This document shows positions 7,263-13,953 of a DNA stretch of 17,740 nucleotides, piece by piece (within the stretch, counting starts at the first letter, position 1; each line of letters begins with the position of its first letter). This DNA is from an uncultured Oxalobacteraceae bacterium. Its GTDB lineage: Bacteria > Pseudomonadota > Gammaproteobacteria > Burkholderiales > Burkholderiaceae. A model generated the notes under the pieces. The model saw only the letters and a program-made list of their open reading frames with translations, did not search any database and was not told where the DNA came from. The position numbers were made by a program, and so were the translations under genes. The stretch covers positions 1 to 17,740 of the forward strand of contig CAMLFK010000086.1 of the NCBI GenBank assembly GCA_946479255.1, given 5' to 3'.

Positions 7263-8486
7263 TGCCGCAGGTCTCGCCACGGGTAGCGCAGAATGCACCG
7301 CAGGCGCGGCGCAGGTTGCGAGCCTTTGCAGATTGACAGCCGCGTTCACGTCGCGGTCGTGGTGGGTGCCGCAGGCGGCGCATGTCCAGGTACGTTCGGA
7401 CAAGGTGAGGCCCGCATAACGCTCACCGCACTCCGAGCACAGCTTGCTCGACGGGTACCAGCGATCGGCAAACACCAGCCAGGTGCCGTAGCGCTGCGCC
7501 TTGTAACTCAGCTGGCGGCGCAGCTCATAAAAGCCGACATCGGAGATGGCCTTGGCAAGCTGGCCATTGGCCAGCATGCCGCGCACATTCAGGTCCTCGA
7601 TCACGACCGCTTGATTTTCGCGGCAGAGGCGAGTCGTCAGTTTGTGTGTGAAATCGGCGCGTACGTTGGCGATGCGCGCATGCAGACGTGCGGTGGCCCG
7701 GTTGCCTCGCACGCTGTTTGCCGACATCGGCAGCCGCGTGCCCTTTGGAATGCACCCGACGATACCTGCGACGGCCTTGGCGGCCTCCCGCTTGCGCGAC
7801 TGGCGGCGTGAACGGATGCGCAGCCGCCGCAACGCTGCCTTCAAGGGGCGCGGCGCGTCCACCTTTTCACCGCTGGACAGCGTAGCGGCGGCGGACAGTC
7901 CGAGGTCAACACCGGTGATGTCATCGGCAATGCGTGACAGTCGTGCCGCCTCGTCGGGTACTTCAACCTGGAGCGACAGGAACCAATGGGCCGCACGGCG
8001 GCAGACGCTCGCGCCGATGATGCGGCCTGGCCAGCGCATCAACTCGCTCAGGTCGACGCGCCCCACTTTCGGCAAGATCACGACCATGCCTTCCAGCCTA
8101 AGTTTGTCATTGGCAACATAGAAGCTGTCTCGGCAGCGTCCCTTTTTCTTGAACACCGGCGGATGCGCCGGAACGCCGTCGCGCAGAGCTGAGAAGTAGC
8201 GGCTCCACGCCTTTGCCAAGTGTGCGAACGGCTGGGCGTGGGCATCGCGGTGAATGGTGCGCAGCCACGGCTGTCCGTCGGCATCGAGCCAGTCTGGATG
8301 GTAGTACTTCAGCGCATTGAACTGCTTCTTCAGATTCATCGCCTGCGGGCGCTGCCCGGCGGCCACTTGCCGCTGCCACTCTGCCAGCGCCCAGTTCCAG
8401 ACCCTCCGCGCCGTCCCGGCCGCACGCGCAAAGTAAGCGCACTGTTGACTGGTGGCTTCAAGCCGAATGCGGTGGGCGAGCATCAT
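7134..8486 (-). CDS. tnpB: IS200/IS605-family TnpB, RNA-guided nuclease (OrfB)
   Basis: TnpB proteins are RNA-guided DNA nucleases encoded by IS200/IS605-type elements and are the ancestors of Cas12. The 450-aa product has an N-terminal helix-turn-helix-like region (1-50), a beta-barrel/REC region, and a complete split RuvC domain: D194 in GVDLGLS, E297 in VVIEDLNV and D379 in HHDRDVNAAVNL. The zinc finger sits between the last two (CSEC at 350-353 and CAAC at 369-372). All catalytic and zinc residues are intact, so it may be active. I start at the ATG at 8486 (product MMLAHRIRLEATSQQ), with AGGAG 10 nt upstream; the frame runs on to 8669 without family similarity. There is no tnpA on either side. 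The C-terminal tail (about 390-450) is Pro/Gly-rich, as in relatives whose 3' end also encodes the guide RNA scaffold. Confidence 0.9.
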   Translation of the reverse strand: MMLAHRIRLEATSQQCAYFARAAGTARRVWNWALAEWQRQVAAGQRPQAMNLKKQFNALKYYHPDWLDADGQPWLRTIHRDAHAQPFAHLAKAWSRYFSALRDGVPAHPPVFKKKGRCRDSFYVANDKLRLEGMVVILPKVGRVDLSELMRWPGRIIGASVCRRAAHWFLSLQVEVPDEAARLSRIADDITGVDLGLSAAATLSSGEKVDAPRPLKAALRRLRIRSRRQSRKREAAKAVAGIVGCIPKGTRLPMSANSVRGNRATARLHARIANVRADFTHKLTTRLCRENQAVVIEDLNVRGMLANGQLAKAISDVGFYELRRQLSYKAQRYGTWLVFADRWYPSSKLCSECGERYAGLTLSERTWTCAACGTHHDRDVNAAVNLQRLATCAAPAVHSALPVARPAATPVTLAGVLPAGGGKVTPVRYENGLQDGSGQEKNDVLICTRF

Positions 8487-8503
8487 GTTCTCGATTCTCC
8501 TAC

Positions 8504-8519
8504 GGTAAGTGTGTTTACC
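8504..8519. repeat. Short hairpin upstream of tnpB, candidate left-end structure
   Basis: GGTAA and TTACC form a perfect 5-bp inverted repeat around a 6-nt loop, 18 bp upstream of the tnpB start codon. IS200/IS605 elements carry small subterminal hairpins at their ends instead of long inverted repeats, so this could mark the left end. The match is short and could be chance. Confidence 0.25.
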
Positions 8520-8520
8520 T

Positions 8521-9016
8521 TGCCGGACCTGCAGGCCGCCGGCCCGGTCCTGATCGAAGCGCTGCACAACAGCTATTGACAGGTTCGCCTGCGCGCCGCC
8601 CTCAGCCTGGGCCGCGGCACGGAATGCGAATCGGCGTGGCGCACGGGCAAGCGGGCCGGAAGCCTGCATCCGTAGTACTTAGAACGCAGCGCGGCAGTAT
8701 GGGTTCCGATCGAGCGCATCATTTTTGAAATAAGCGAAAGCTAGCAGGTGCTCGACCGCGCGCACTTGGTCAGTATTTTCCGCGAGTACTGCCGTTGCGG
8801 TTTCCGCACCGCCATCGACGACTTCGGCGCCCAGCTATGCCGGCCTGAACCTGCTGGCATCCTTTCAGCCAGACATAGTCAAGAGCGACATCGACCGGGA
8901 GCGCGACATCGGCACGCACAAGCCCGAGCAGGTGATCGTCGGCGGCATCTTGTCGATCTGCGGCGCGCTGGTGTACGAACCTTGGCCGAAGGCATCGAGA
9001 CCCCGGCCCCAACCGC
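8521..9016 (+). pseudogene. Broken EAL-domain (c-di-GMP phosphodiesterase) gene remnant
   Basis: Translated in pieces, this stretch gives an EAL domain lacking both ends. The clear parts are PEACIRST (8656-8679), then ERIIFEISE (8712-8738), then, after a TAG at 8742, REYCRCGFRTAIDDFGA (up to about 8832). The next frame reads YAGLNLLASFQPDIVKSDI and HKPEQVIVGGILSICGA, and a third frame reads VRTLAEGIETPAP. At least two in-frame stops and three frame changes are needed, so no functional enzyme can be made. Active EAL enzymes have IDDFGAG; here the run breaks just after IDDFGA. The N-terminal portion with the EAL motif itself is absent. A more doubtful match (PVLIEALHNSY, about 8542-8576) suggests the remnant once reached the tnpB junction. 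The gene was probably inactivated before or by the tnpB insertion. Confidence 0.7.
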
Positions 9017-9053
9017 GCCGTATCAAAAAAACTTCAAATATTTTTCAATAGCC

Positions 9054-9080
9054 TGTCGATTTTCCGTCCGCCGAAACGTC
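9054..9080 (+). promoter_or_regulatory. Predicted ECF42-type promoter for the VOC-DGPF-sigma operon
   Basis: TGTCGA (9054-9059) and CGTC (9077-9080) are separated by 17 bp. This agrees with the ECF42 target motif as I recall it from published work (TGTCGA at -35, CG[A/T]C at -10). It sits about 48 bp before the first gene of the operon that ends with an ECF42-type sigma factor, so autoregulation is the natural reading. I found no second copy before the inner genes. Confidence 0.65.
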
Positions 9081-9128
9081 GTAGTCATAAGCGATCCCGC
9101 TTAGACCGATTTTTCAAAGGAGAACGAC

Positions 9129-9593
9129 ATGGCTTCATCCGTTAAAGCAATTCCTGAGGGAATGCACACCGTCACCCCCCACCTTGTTTGCGCCAACGCC
9201 CTTGAAGCGATGGACTGGTACACGCGCGCCTTCGGCGCCGTCGACATGGGCCGCATGCTTGGTCCCGATGGCAAGCTGATGCACGGCATGATGCGCCTGG
9301 GCGACGGCCACATCATGCTGGGCGAAGAAAACATGGGCTGTGGCGCGGCCGGGCCCAAAACACTCAACGGTTCGCCCGTCACCTTGCACCTGTATGTGGA
9401 AGATGCCGACAAGACCTTTGCCGACGCCATCGCGGCCGGCGCCACCAGCCGCATGGCCGTGGAAGAAATGTTCTGGGGCGACCGCTATGGCGTGTTGCAA
9501 GATCCGTGGGGACATAGCTGGTCGGTGGCCACCCACGTCAAAGACCTGACTGACGAAGAAATAAAAGCCAACATGGCCAAGATGTTTGGATAA
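9129..9593 (+). CDS. VOC-fold (glyoxalase/bleomycin-resistance-like, PhnB-type) protein
   Basis: Members of the vicinal oxygen chelate superfamily include glyoxalases, dioxygenases and resistance proteins; the PhnB-like branch has no settled reaction. The 154-aa product starts MASSVKAIPEGMHTVTPHLV and has paired beta-alpha-beta-beta-beta modules. It carries candidate metal or substrate residues H18 (TPHL), E66/E67 (LGEEN) and H87 (LHLYVED), and the typical DPWGH at 125-129. A strong ribosome site (AAGGAG, 6 nt before the ATG) supports the start. It is the first gene of an operon with two DGPF proteins and an ECF sigma factor, 30 bp before the next gene. VOC proteins are known companions of ECF sigma loci of this kind. 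Substrate and regulation are not evident from the sequence beyond the promoter at 9054-9080. Confidence 0.88.
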   Translation: MASSVKAIPEGMHTVTPHLVCANALEAMDWYTRAFGAVDMGRMLGPDGKLMHGMMRLGDGHIMLGEENMGCGAAGPKTLNGSPVTLHLYVEDADKTFADAIAAGATSRMAVEEMFWGDRYGVLQDPWGHSWSVATHVKDLTDEEIKANMAKMFG

Positions 9594-9623
9594 AATCCCC
9601 ACTGTGACCAGGAGTACAACATT

Positions 9624-10052
9624 ATGAAATTCATGCTGATCGTAAAAGCCAGCCCGGAATCCGAAGCTGGCGTGATGCCGAGTGAGGCTTTGCTGACCGA
9701 GATGGGCAAGTTCAACGAGGAGCTGGTCAAGGCCGGCGTCATGCTGGCCGGTGAAGGCTTGCATCCCAGTTCCAAGGGCGCCCGTGTTAAATTTTCCGGC
9801 GCGCAGCGTACCGTCGTCGATGGGCCTTTCGACAATACCCGTGAACTGATCGCCGGTTTCTGGCTCATCCAGGTCAAATCCAAGGAAGAAGCCATCGAGT
9901 GGGTCAAGCGTTGCCCCAACCCGATGGAAGGCGAGTCCGAGATCGAAATCCGCCAAGTGTTTGCGGACGAGGATTTTGGTGCGGAATTCACCCCGGAGCT
10001 GCGTGAACAGGAAGAAAGGCTGCGTGCCCAGATCGCATCGCAGCAGGCATAA
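9624..10052 (+). CDS. YCII-related (DGPF-domain) protein
   Basis: The 142-aa product is a single YCII/DGPF domain: it begins MKFMLIVKASPESEAG, has an amphipathic helix with NEELVKAGVMLAGEGLHPS, and carries the name-giving motif VDGPF with D66-G67-P68-F69, followed by ELIAGFWLIQV and EIEIRQVF. YCII-fold proteins are small dimeric ferredoxin-like proteins. The DGPF branch is strongly linked to ECF42 sigma factors, but its biochemical role is unknown. A charged C-terminal helix (about 117-140) follows the domain. The ribosome site is CAGGAG, about 9 nt before the ATG. It is the second gene of the operon, with gaps of 30 and 33 bp to its neighbours. Confidence 0.9.
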   Translation: MKFMLIVKASPESEAGVMPSEALLTEMGKFNEELVKAGVMLAGEGLHPSSKGARVKFSGAQRTVVDGPFDNTRELIAGFWLIQVKSKEEAIEWVKRCPNPMEGESEIEIRQVFADEDFGAEFTPELREQEERLRAQIASQQA

Positions 10053-10085
10053 ATACGACGACGGCAGCTCGCACTAGGAGGAATC

Positions 10086-10865
10086 ATGCAATTTATGGTG
10101 TTATACCGTGCCAGTGACGGCACGGAAGCAGGCGCGGCGCTGCCGTTTGCCGGGATGCATGCACTGGCGCCCAGTACGGGCGCCGTGCGCATGCATATCG
10201 AGGCCGGCCGCTCGACGATTGTCGATGGACCGTTCGCGCCGGACGAGATGATTGCGGGTTTCAGCGTCATCGACGCGGAATCGCGCGAGGATGCGATCGC
10301 CCAGGTACGCGCCTGGCCATTGCCGGACGGAACCGACGAGCTGCAGCTGGAAATCCGCCAGAGCGGCTGCCCCGGTGGCTGCGCGTCCATTGAAGCGGTC
10401 GCCCCGGCGCATCCGCAGGGCAAGCGTTTTGCCGTCCTGCTGCGTTCGAGCCCCGACCTGGAAAACGAGGTGCCGGTGCCGCAGCACAAGCTCGACACGC
10501 TCGACGCTCACAATGCGCGCGAGGCCAAGGCCGGCGTGCTGGTCAGTGGCGATGGCTTGCGTTCGATGGCCAGCGGCGCCCGCATCAAGCTGGCTCCCGG
10601 CTTCAGCGCGGTGATGGATGGACCGTTCACCGAAATTAAGGAATTGATCGCGGGCTACTGGATGGTGCAGGTGCCGAGCCTGGAAGAGGCAATCGCCTGG
10701 GCGCGTCGCAATCCCTACCCGACCGGGCCCGATGTCGATGTGGAAATCCGCGAAGTACTGCCGCCGCCGGCCCAGCCGTTTACGGCCGAGCAACGCCAGG
10801 CCGAGCAAGGCATGCGCGAACACCAGCTCGATCTGGCCATGCGCGCCGAACTGGCTGGACGCTAG
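10086..10865 (+). CDS. Tandem DGPF-domain (double YCII) protein
   Basis: This 259-aa protein joins two DGPF domains. The first (1-93) starts MQFMVLYRASDGTEAG and has VDGPF with D47-F50. It lacks the usual central helix and the AGEGL strand, so it is about 20 residues short. The second (113-227) is complete: RFAVLLRSSPD, a helix with AHNAREAKAGVLVSGDGL, MDGPF with D178-F181, and ELIAGYWMVQV. A Cys/Gly-rich linker (RQSGCPGGCAS, 91-101) joins them. The C-terminal helix is rich in Gln and Glu. A perfect ribosome site, AGGAGG, lies 5 nt before the ATG. The stop is followed after 12 bp by the sigma factor start, so the two are probably coupled. Domain duplication with decay of one copy is my inference. 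Confidence 0.88.
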   Translation: MQFMVLYRASDGTEAGAALPFAGMHALAPSTGAVRMHIEAGRSTIVDGPFAPDEMIAGFSVIDAESREDAIAQVRAWPLPDGTDELQLEIRQSGCPGGCASIEAVAPAHPQGKRFAVLLRSSPDLENEVPVPQHKLDTLDAHNAREAKAGVLVSGDGLRSMASGARIKLAPGFSAVMDGPFTEIKELIAGYWMVQVPSLEEAIAWARRNPYPTGPDVDVEIREVLPPPAQPFTAEQRQAEQGMREHQLDLAMRAELAGR

Positions 10866-10877
10866 GAACGGGTGGCG

Positions 10878-12134
10878 ATGACGGGGAAGGTCGCACGCGT
10901 TGCCGAAGCCGTCTGGCGGATGGAGTCGGGGCGCATCATCGGCGCCCTGGCCCGCATGCTGCGCGAGGTCGGCCTGGCCGAGGAACTGGCGCAGGACGCC
11001 ATGGTCCAGGCGCTGGAACGCTGGCCGGAAAGCGGCGTGCCCGACAATCCGGCCGCATGGCTGATGACGGTGGCCAAGAACCGTGCGCTGGATCACCTCC
11101 GTCACCGCAAATTGCAGCGCGAGAAAGAGCCGGAGCTGACGTACGAGATCGAGACGCAGCTGCAGGATGCCGCGCCGAATCTGGAGATTGACGCCGACAA
11201 TCAGCTTGGGGATGACTTGCTGCGCCTGATGTTCGTCTCCTGCCATCCGGTGCTGTCGACGGAGGCGCGGGCGGCGCTGACTTTGCGGGTGCTGGGCGGC
11301 CTGACGACCGACGAGATCGCGCGCGCGTTTTTGATCTCCGAAGCCACCGCCGCGCAACGCATCGTGCGTGCCAAGCGCACCCTGGCCGAAGCCCGCGTGC
11401 CCTTCGAAGTGCCGCGCGCCGACCAGCTGATGGCCCGGCTTGCCTCGGTGCTGCAAGTTATCTACCTGATTTTCAACGAAGGTTACTCGGCCAGTGCGGG
11501 CAAGGACTGGCTGCGTCCGGCGCTGTGCGAAGAAGCATTGCGGCTGGGACGCATCCTGGCCGAACTGCTGCCTGGCGAAGCCGAAGTGCATGGCCTGGTC
11601 GCGCTGATGGAAATCCAGTCCTCGCGCAGCCGGGCGCGGGTCGGGCCGAATGGCGAGCCGGTGCTGCTGCTCGACCAGGACCGCAGCCGCTGGGACCAGT
11701 TGCTGATCCGGCGCGGTCTGGCGGCCCTGGCGCGCGCCGAGCAGCTGGGGCAGGGCTACGGGCCGTATGCGCTGCAGGCCGCGATTGCCGCCTGTCACGC
11801 GCGCGCACTCGCGCCGGAACAGACCGACTGGCAGCGCATCACCGCCCTGTACGATGCCTTGGCCCAGCTGACGCCGTCGCCGGTGGTCGAACTTAACCGC
11901 GCGGTGGCCTTGTCGATGGCCTTCGGGCCGGCGGCCGGGCTGGAGCTGGCCGATCGCCTGATGGCCGAGCCTGCGCTCAAGAAATATCATCTGCTGCCCA
12001 GTGTGCGCGGCGACCTCCTGGCCAAGCTGGGGCGTCATGGCGAAGCGCGGGCTGAATTTGAACGGGCGGCGGCGCTGACCAATAACAGCCGGGAGCGTGA
12101 GTTGTTGCTGGCACGGGCTAAGGCTTGTGGCTGA
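10878..12134 (+). CDS. ECF sigma factor with C-terminal TPR-like extension (ECF42 type)
   Basis: This is an alternative RNA polymerase sigma factor. In the 418-aa product the sigma-2 region spans about 11-80 (AEELAQDAMVQALERWP at 34-50, then NPAAWLMTVAKNRALDHLR). The sigma-4 region spans about 116-172 (RLMFVSCHP, then LTTDEIARAFLISEATAAQR). A long extension follows, with YLIFNEGYSAS at 196-206 typical of DUF6596 and helical TPR-like repeats at about 320-415. The total length fits ECF42, in which the extension is needed for activity. No anti-sigma gene is nearby, also typical. I chose ATG 10878; an in-frame GTG at 10872 would add two residues. AGGA overlaps the stop of the preceding gene. Together with the DGPF and VOC genes and the promoter at 9054-9080 it forms an apparently autoregulated unit. 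Confidence 0.9.
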   Translation: MTGKVARVAEAVWRMESGRIIGALARMLREVGLAEELAQDAMVQALERWPESGVPDNPAAWLMTVAKNRALDHLRHRKLQREKEPELTYEIETQLQDAAPNLEIDADNQLGDDLLRLMFVSCHPVLSTEARAALTLRVLGGLTTDEIARAFLISEATAAQRIVRAKRTLAEARVPFEVPRADQLMARLASVLQVIYLIFNEGYSASAGKDWLRPALCEEALRLGRILAELLPGEAEVHGLVALMEIQSSRSRARVGPNGEPVLLLDQDRSRWDQLLIRRGLAALARAEQLGQGYGPYALQAAIAACHARALAPEQTDWQRITALYDALAQLTPSPVVELNRAVALSMAFGPAAGLELADRLMAEPALKKYHLLPSVRGDLLAKLGRHGEARAEFERAAALTNNSRERELLLARAKACG

Positions 12135-12160
12135 GCCGTACGCGAAACGTAAAACTACCA

Positions 12161-12179
12161 CCTGCCGTAGCGCGGCAGG
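12161..12179 (+). terminator. Hairpin after the sigma-factor operon
   Basis: CCTGCCG and CGGCAGG form a perfect 7-bp stem around a 5-nt loop, 26 bp after the sigma factor stop. No T run follows, so it may be a weak or Rho-assisted terminator or an mRNA-stabilising hairpin. Confidence 0.4.
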
Positions 12180-12245
12180 ATATCGCGCAATGGCAGGCTT
12201 TTAGTGCGGCGGTAAGCTCAGAGGCTTCTATGCTAAGCTTTTGCC

Positions 12246-12806
12246 ATGAAAAATCTGACCAAAACCCTCCGCCTGCTGGTGCTGCTTTGCTGCGCCGCTA
12301 TCGTGGCGGGCTGCGCCGGGATGGCCGGTCCGCGCCAGGTCGAGCTGCCGCTGGCGAAACTGCAAGCCGGCGTGGAGCGCCACTTTCCACTTAATAACAA
12401 GATGCTGGAGCTGTTCAATGTCGAACTGAGCCGCCCGCAAGTGCGCCTGATGCCCGACAGCGGCCGGGTCGGCCTGGCGATGGATGCTTCCGTCGCGCCG
12501 CCTTTCCTGCGCCAGTCCTGGCGCGGCCAGATGGCGCTGTCCGGCCGCCTGTATATCGATGCCGCGCGCGGCGCCATATTGATGGCCGAACCGCGCGTTG
12601 AACGCTTCGTCATCGATGGCATCGATGCGGCGCGCCAGCGCGAGTTCGAACAGCTCGCCAAGCTGCTGATGGCGAAGGTCGCCGCCGACATTCCAGTCTA
12701 CAGTTTCCGCACGGAAGAACTCCGCTATGCGGGCGTGCAATTCATGCCGACGAATATTTCCACAAGCGCTTCCGGACTGGTGCTTACCGTCGAACCCGTC
12801 AAATAA
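12246..12806 (+). CDS. DUF1439-like (YceB-type) lipoprotein
   Basis: The 186-aa product has a lipoprotein signal peptide with lipobox IVAGC and acylated Cys at 23. The mature part alternates beta strands and ends with a long helix, as expected of the DUF1439/YceB family, whose members have a lipid-binding-like fold and no proven role. Recognisable parts are ELPLAKLQAGVERHFPL (33-49), NVELSRPQVRLMPDSGRVGL (58-77), an LSGRLYID strand (98-105) and ELRYAGVQFMPTNIS near the end (about 158-172). The start codon has no clear ribosome site; TATGCT at 12229-12234 might be a -10. It follows the sigma operon after 111 bp and need not belong to it. Family assignment is moderately sure, function unknown. 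Confidence 0.8.
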   Translation: MKNLTKTLRLLVLLCCAAIVAGCAGMAGPRQVELPLAKLQAGVERHFPLNNKMLELFNVELSRPQVRLMPDSGRVGLAMDASVAPPFLRQSWRGQMALSGRLYIDAARGAILMAEPRVERFVIDGIDAARQREFEQLAKLLMAKVAADIPVYSFRTEELRYAGVQFMPTNISTSASGLVLTVEPVK

Positions 12807-12951
12807 TTCATAGTCTAGGCGAGCGCGACAGGCAGGTATAGCTGCTATGATTTATGCATCCGCGCTCCGTTCCGCACAGCCTGCATCAGTCCCCTGATGG
12901 TTGCTGCAATACAACGACCGGCGAGATTTTCAGCATTGCGGCAGACGTCTG
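12807..12951. other. Intergenic stretch with a -10-like box and small hairpin
   Basis: TATGAT (12846-12851) resembles a -10 element but has no good -35. CATCAG/CTGATG (12884-12899) forms a 6-bp stem with a 4-nt loop. No RNA gene is recognisable. The following 130 bases up to about 13090 are also unlike coding sequence in base use, although the reading frame is open. Confidence 0.4.
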
Positions 12952-13290
12952 ATGGGAGCAAACTTGTGCCTGCTCTCGTGGTGCGCAGCGAAGCCTGCCT
13001 GTCTTGCGATTTCTCAGATTCCGCAACATTCCACTAAAGTAATCTTGCTTTCAGTCTTGAACGAACTACCTTCTGTGGGGGTAATCTTGGGAACGATACA
13101 GGAAAGTTTGCCGGAAAAGGAAGTCAAGGCGGAGCCGCCGTTGAGCGTGCCGACCGCCCTGACTACTCGCCAGAGTTTGCCTCCAAAGGGCTCGTGCTGG
13201 TATTGCGAAAAGCCGCTCGACAGCGTGCGGCGCTTCTGCGGCAAGGAATGCGCGGACGGTTTTGACGAAGAGGCAGAATTCACGCGCTGA
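12952..13290 (+). CDS. Small protein with C-terminal Cys4 zinc-binding motif; start uncertain
   Basis: I do not recognise a named family. The certain part is the C-terminus: CWYCEKPLDSVRRFCGKEC (pattern C-x2-C-x10-C-x3-C), a probable zinc-binding knuckle, followed by an acidic tail ending EEAEFTR. The listed ATG would give 112 aa, but its first 45 or so codons look non-coding and there is no ribosome site before it. More likely starts are GTG 13075 or TTG 13087 (preceded by GGGGG) or TTG 13108 (preceded by AGGA), giving about 60-71 aa. The true leader may therefore be long; it contains the 9-bp direct repeat GTAATCTTG (13039-13047 and 13081-13089). The gene converges on the Hpt gene with only 10 bp between stops. 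Function is unknown. Confidence 0.55.
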   Translation: MGANLCLLSWCAAKPACLAISQIPQHSTKVILLSVLNELPSVGVILGTIQESLPEKEVKAEPPLSVPTALTTRQSLPPKGSCWYCEKPLDSVRRFCGKECADGFDEEAEFTR

Positions 13291-13300
13291 ACGCGCAGCT

Positions 13301-13891
13301 TTATGGTCCGGCATCGCTGCGGATGCTTGCCAGCGCCAGTGCGTAGTCGAATGCATTGACGGCAGCGGCAAGTTCTTGATACCGGGTGTCGCCCAGGATC
13401 GCCGTCAGGCTCGCGGCATATTGTTTGACCAGGTCGACCGCACCGCCATCTCCATCCAATAAGAGGCCCGTCAAGCGGGCCAGCAATTCTGGATCTTCCA
13501 GCATTGCCTGCGGAGCCGTGCGCAGTTGCTGTTGCTCGCCGGCCAGCAAGCCGTCGAGCTGCTGGAGGACCAGGGTGAATTGCCGATGGAGTGCCTCGGC
13601 GGCTTCGCGCTGGCGGGCGACGCCAGTGCGGATGAGCTGCTCGGTTACGGTCGCTTGCGTGTACAAGGTGTGCGCGCCGATCAAACCGGCCGCACCCTTG
13701 ATGGTATGGGCAAGGCGCTGCGCCTCGGCAAGGGCGCCGCGTTCCAGCGCCAGCAGGACCGGCGCGGCGCCGTCGGCGTAGTCGCGCCGGAAGCGGGCCA
13801 GCATGCGCGTGTATAGTTGCCGGTCCCCCATGACGCGGTCAAGGCCATCGGCAAGGTCGATCAGGTCCGGCTCGATCCTTCGACTATCCAT
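13301..13891 (-). CDS. Stand-alone Hpt (histidine phosphotransfer) domain protein
   Basis: Hpt domains carry phosphate from hybrid sensor kinases to response regulators through a conserved histidine. The 196-aa product has an Hpt four-helix domain at about 15-115 with the active-site motif AHTIKGAAGLIGA, phospho-acceptor H62. A second helical segment (about 130-192, with ELLARLTGLL and FDYALALASI) resembles the segment that follows Hpt domains at the end of large hybrid kinases; here it sits in a free protein. No kinase, receiver or output domain is encoded next to it, so its partners must be elsewhere. The start is the ATG at 13891 with GGA about 10 nt upstream. It has 62 bp to the upstream CAP gene on the same strand, so shared transcription is possible. 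Confidence 0.87.
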   Translation of the reverse strand: MDSRRIEPDLIDLADGLDRVMGDRQLYTRMLARFRRDYADGAAPVLLALERGALAEAQRLAHTIKGAAGLIGAHTLYTQATVTEQLIRTGVARQREAAEALHRQFTLVLQQLDGLLAGEQQQLRTAPQAMLEDPELLARLTGLLLDGDGGAVDLVKQYAASLTAILGDTRYQELAAAVNAFDYALALASIRSDAGP

Positions 13892-13953
13892 GCGTTTTTT
13901 TCCGGTGGTCGTTTTGCCAACGATACCAGAACTTACATGGTTGTGCAGGATAG

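Noticed and set aside
8220..8579. Plus-strand frame overlapping the tnpB 5' end
   Set aside because: Most of it is antisense to tnpB; only its last part (after about 8521) may belong to the EAL remnant.
10101..12161. Minus-strand open frame of 686 codons opposite the DGPF and sigma factor genes
   Set aside because: It spans two well-supported genes on the other strand and their junction; the composition is that of a shadow frame.
12884..12899. CATCAG-TCCC-CTGATG hairpin as part of an RNA gene
   Set aside because: It is a short isolated stem; I could match neither a tRNA, SRP RNA nor 6S RNA pattern around it.
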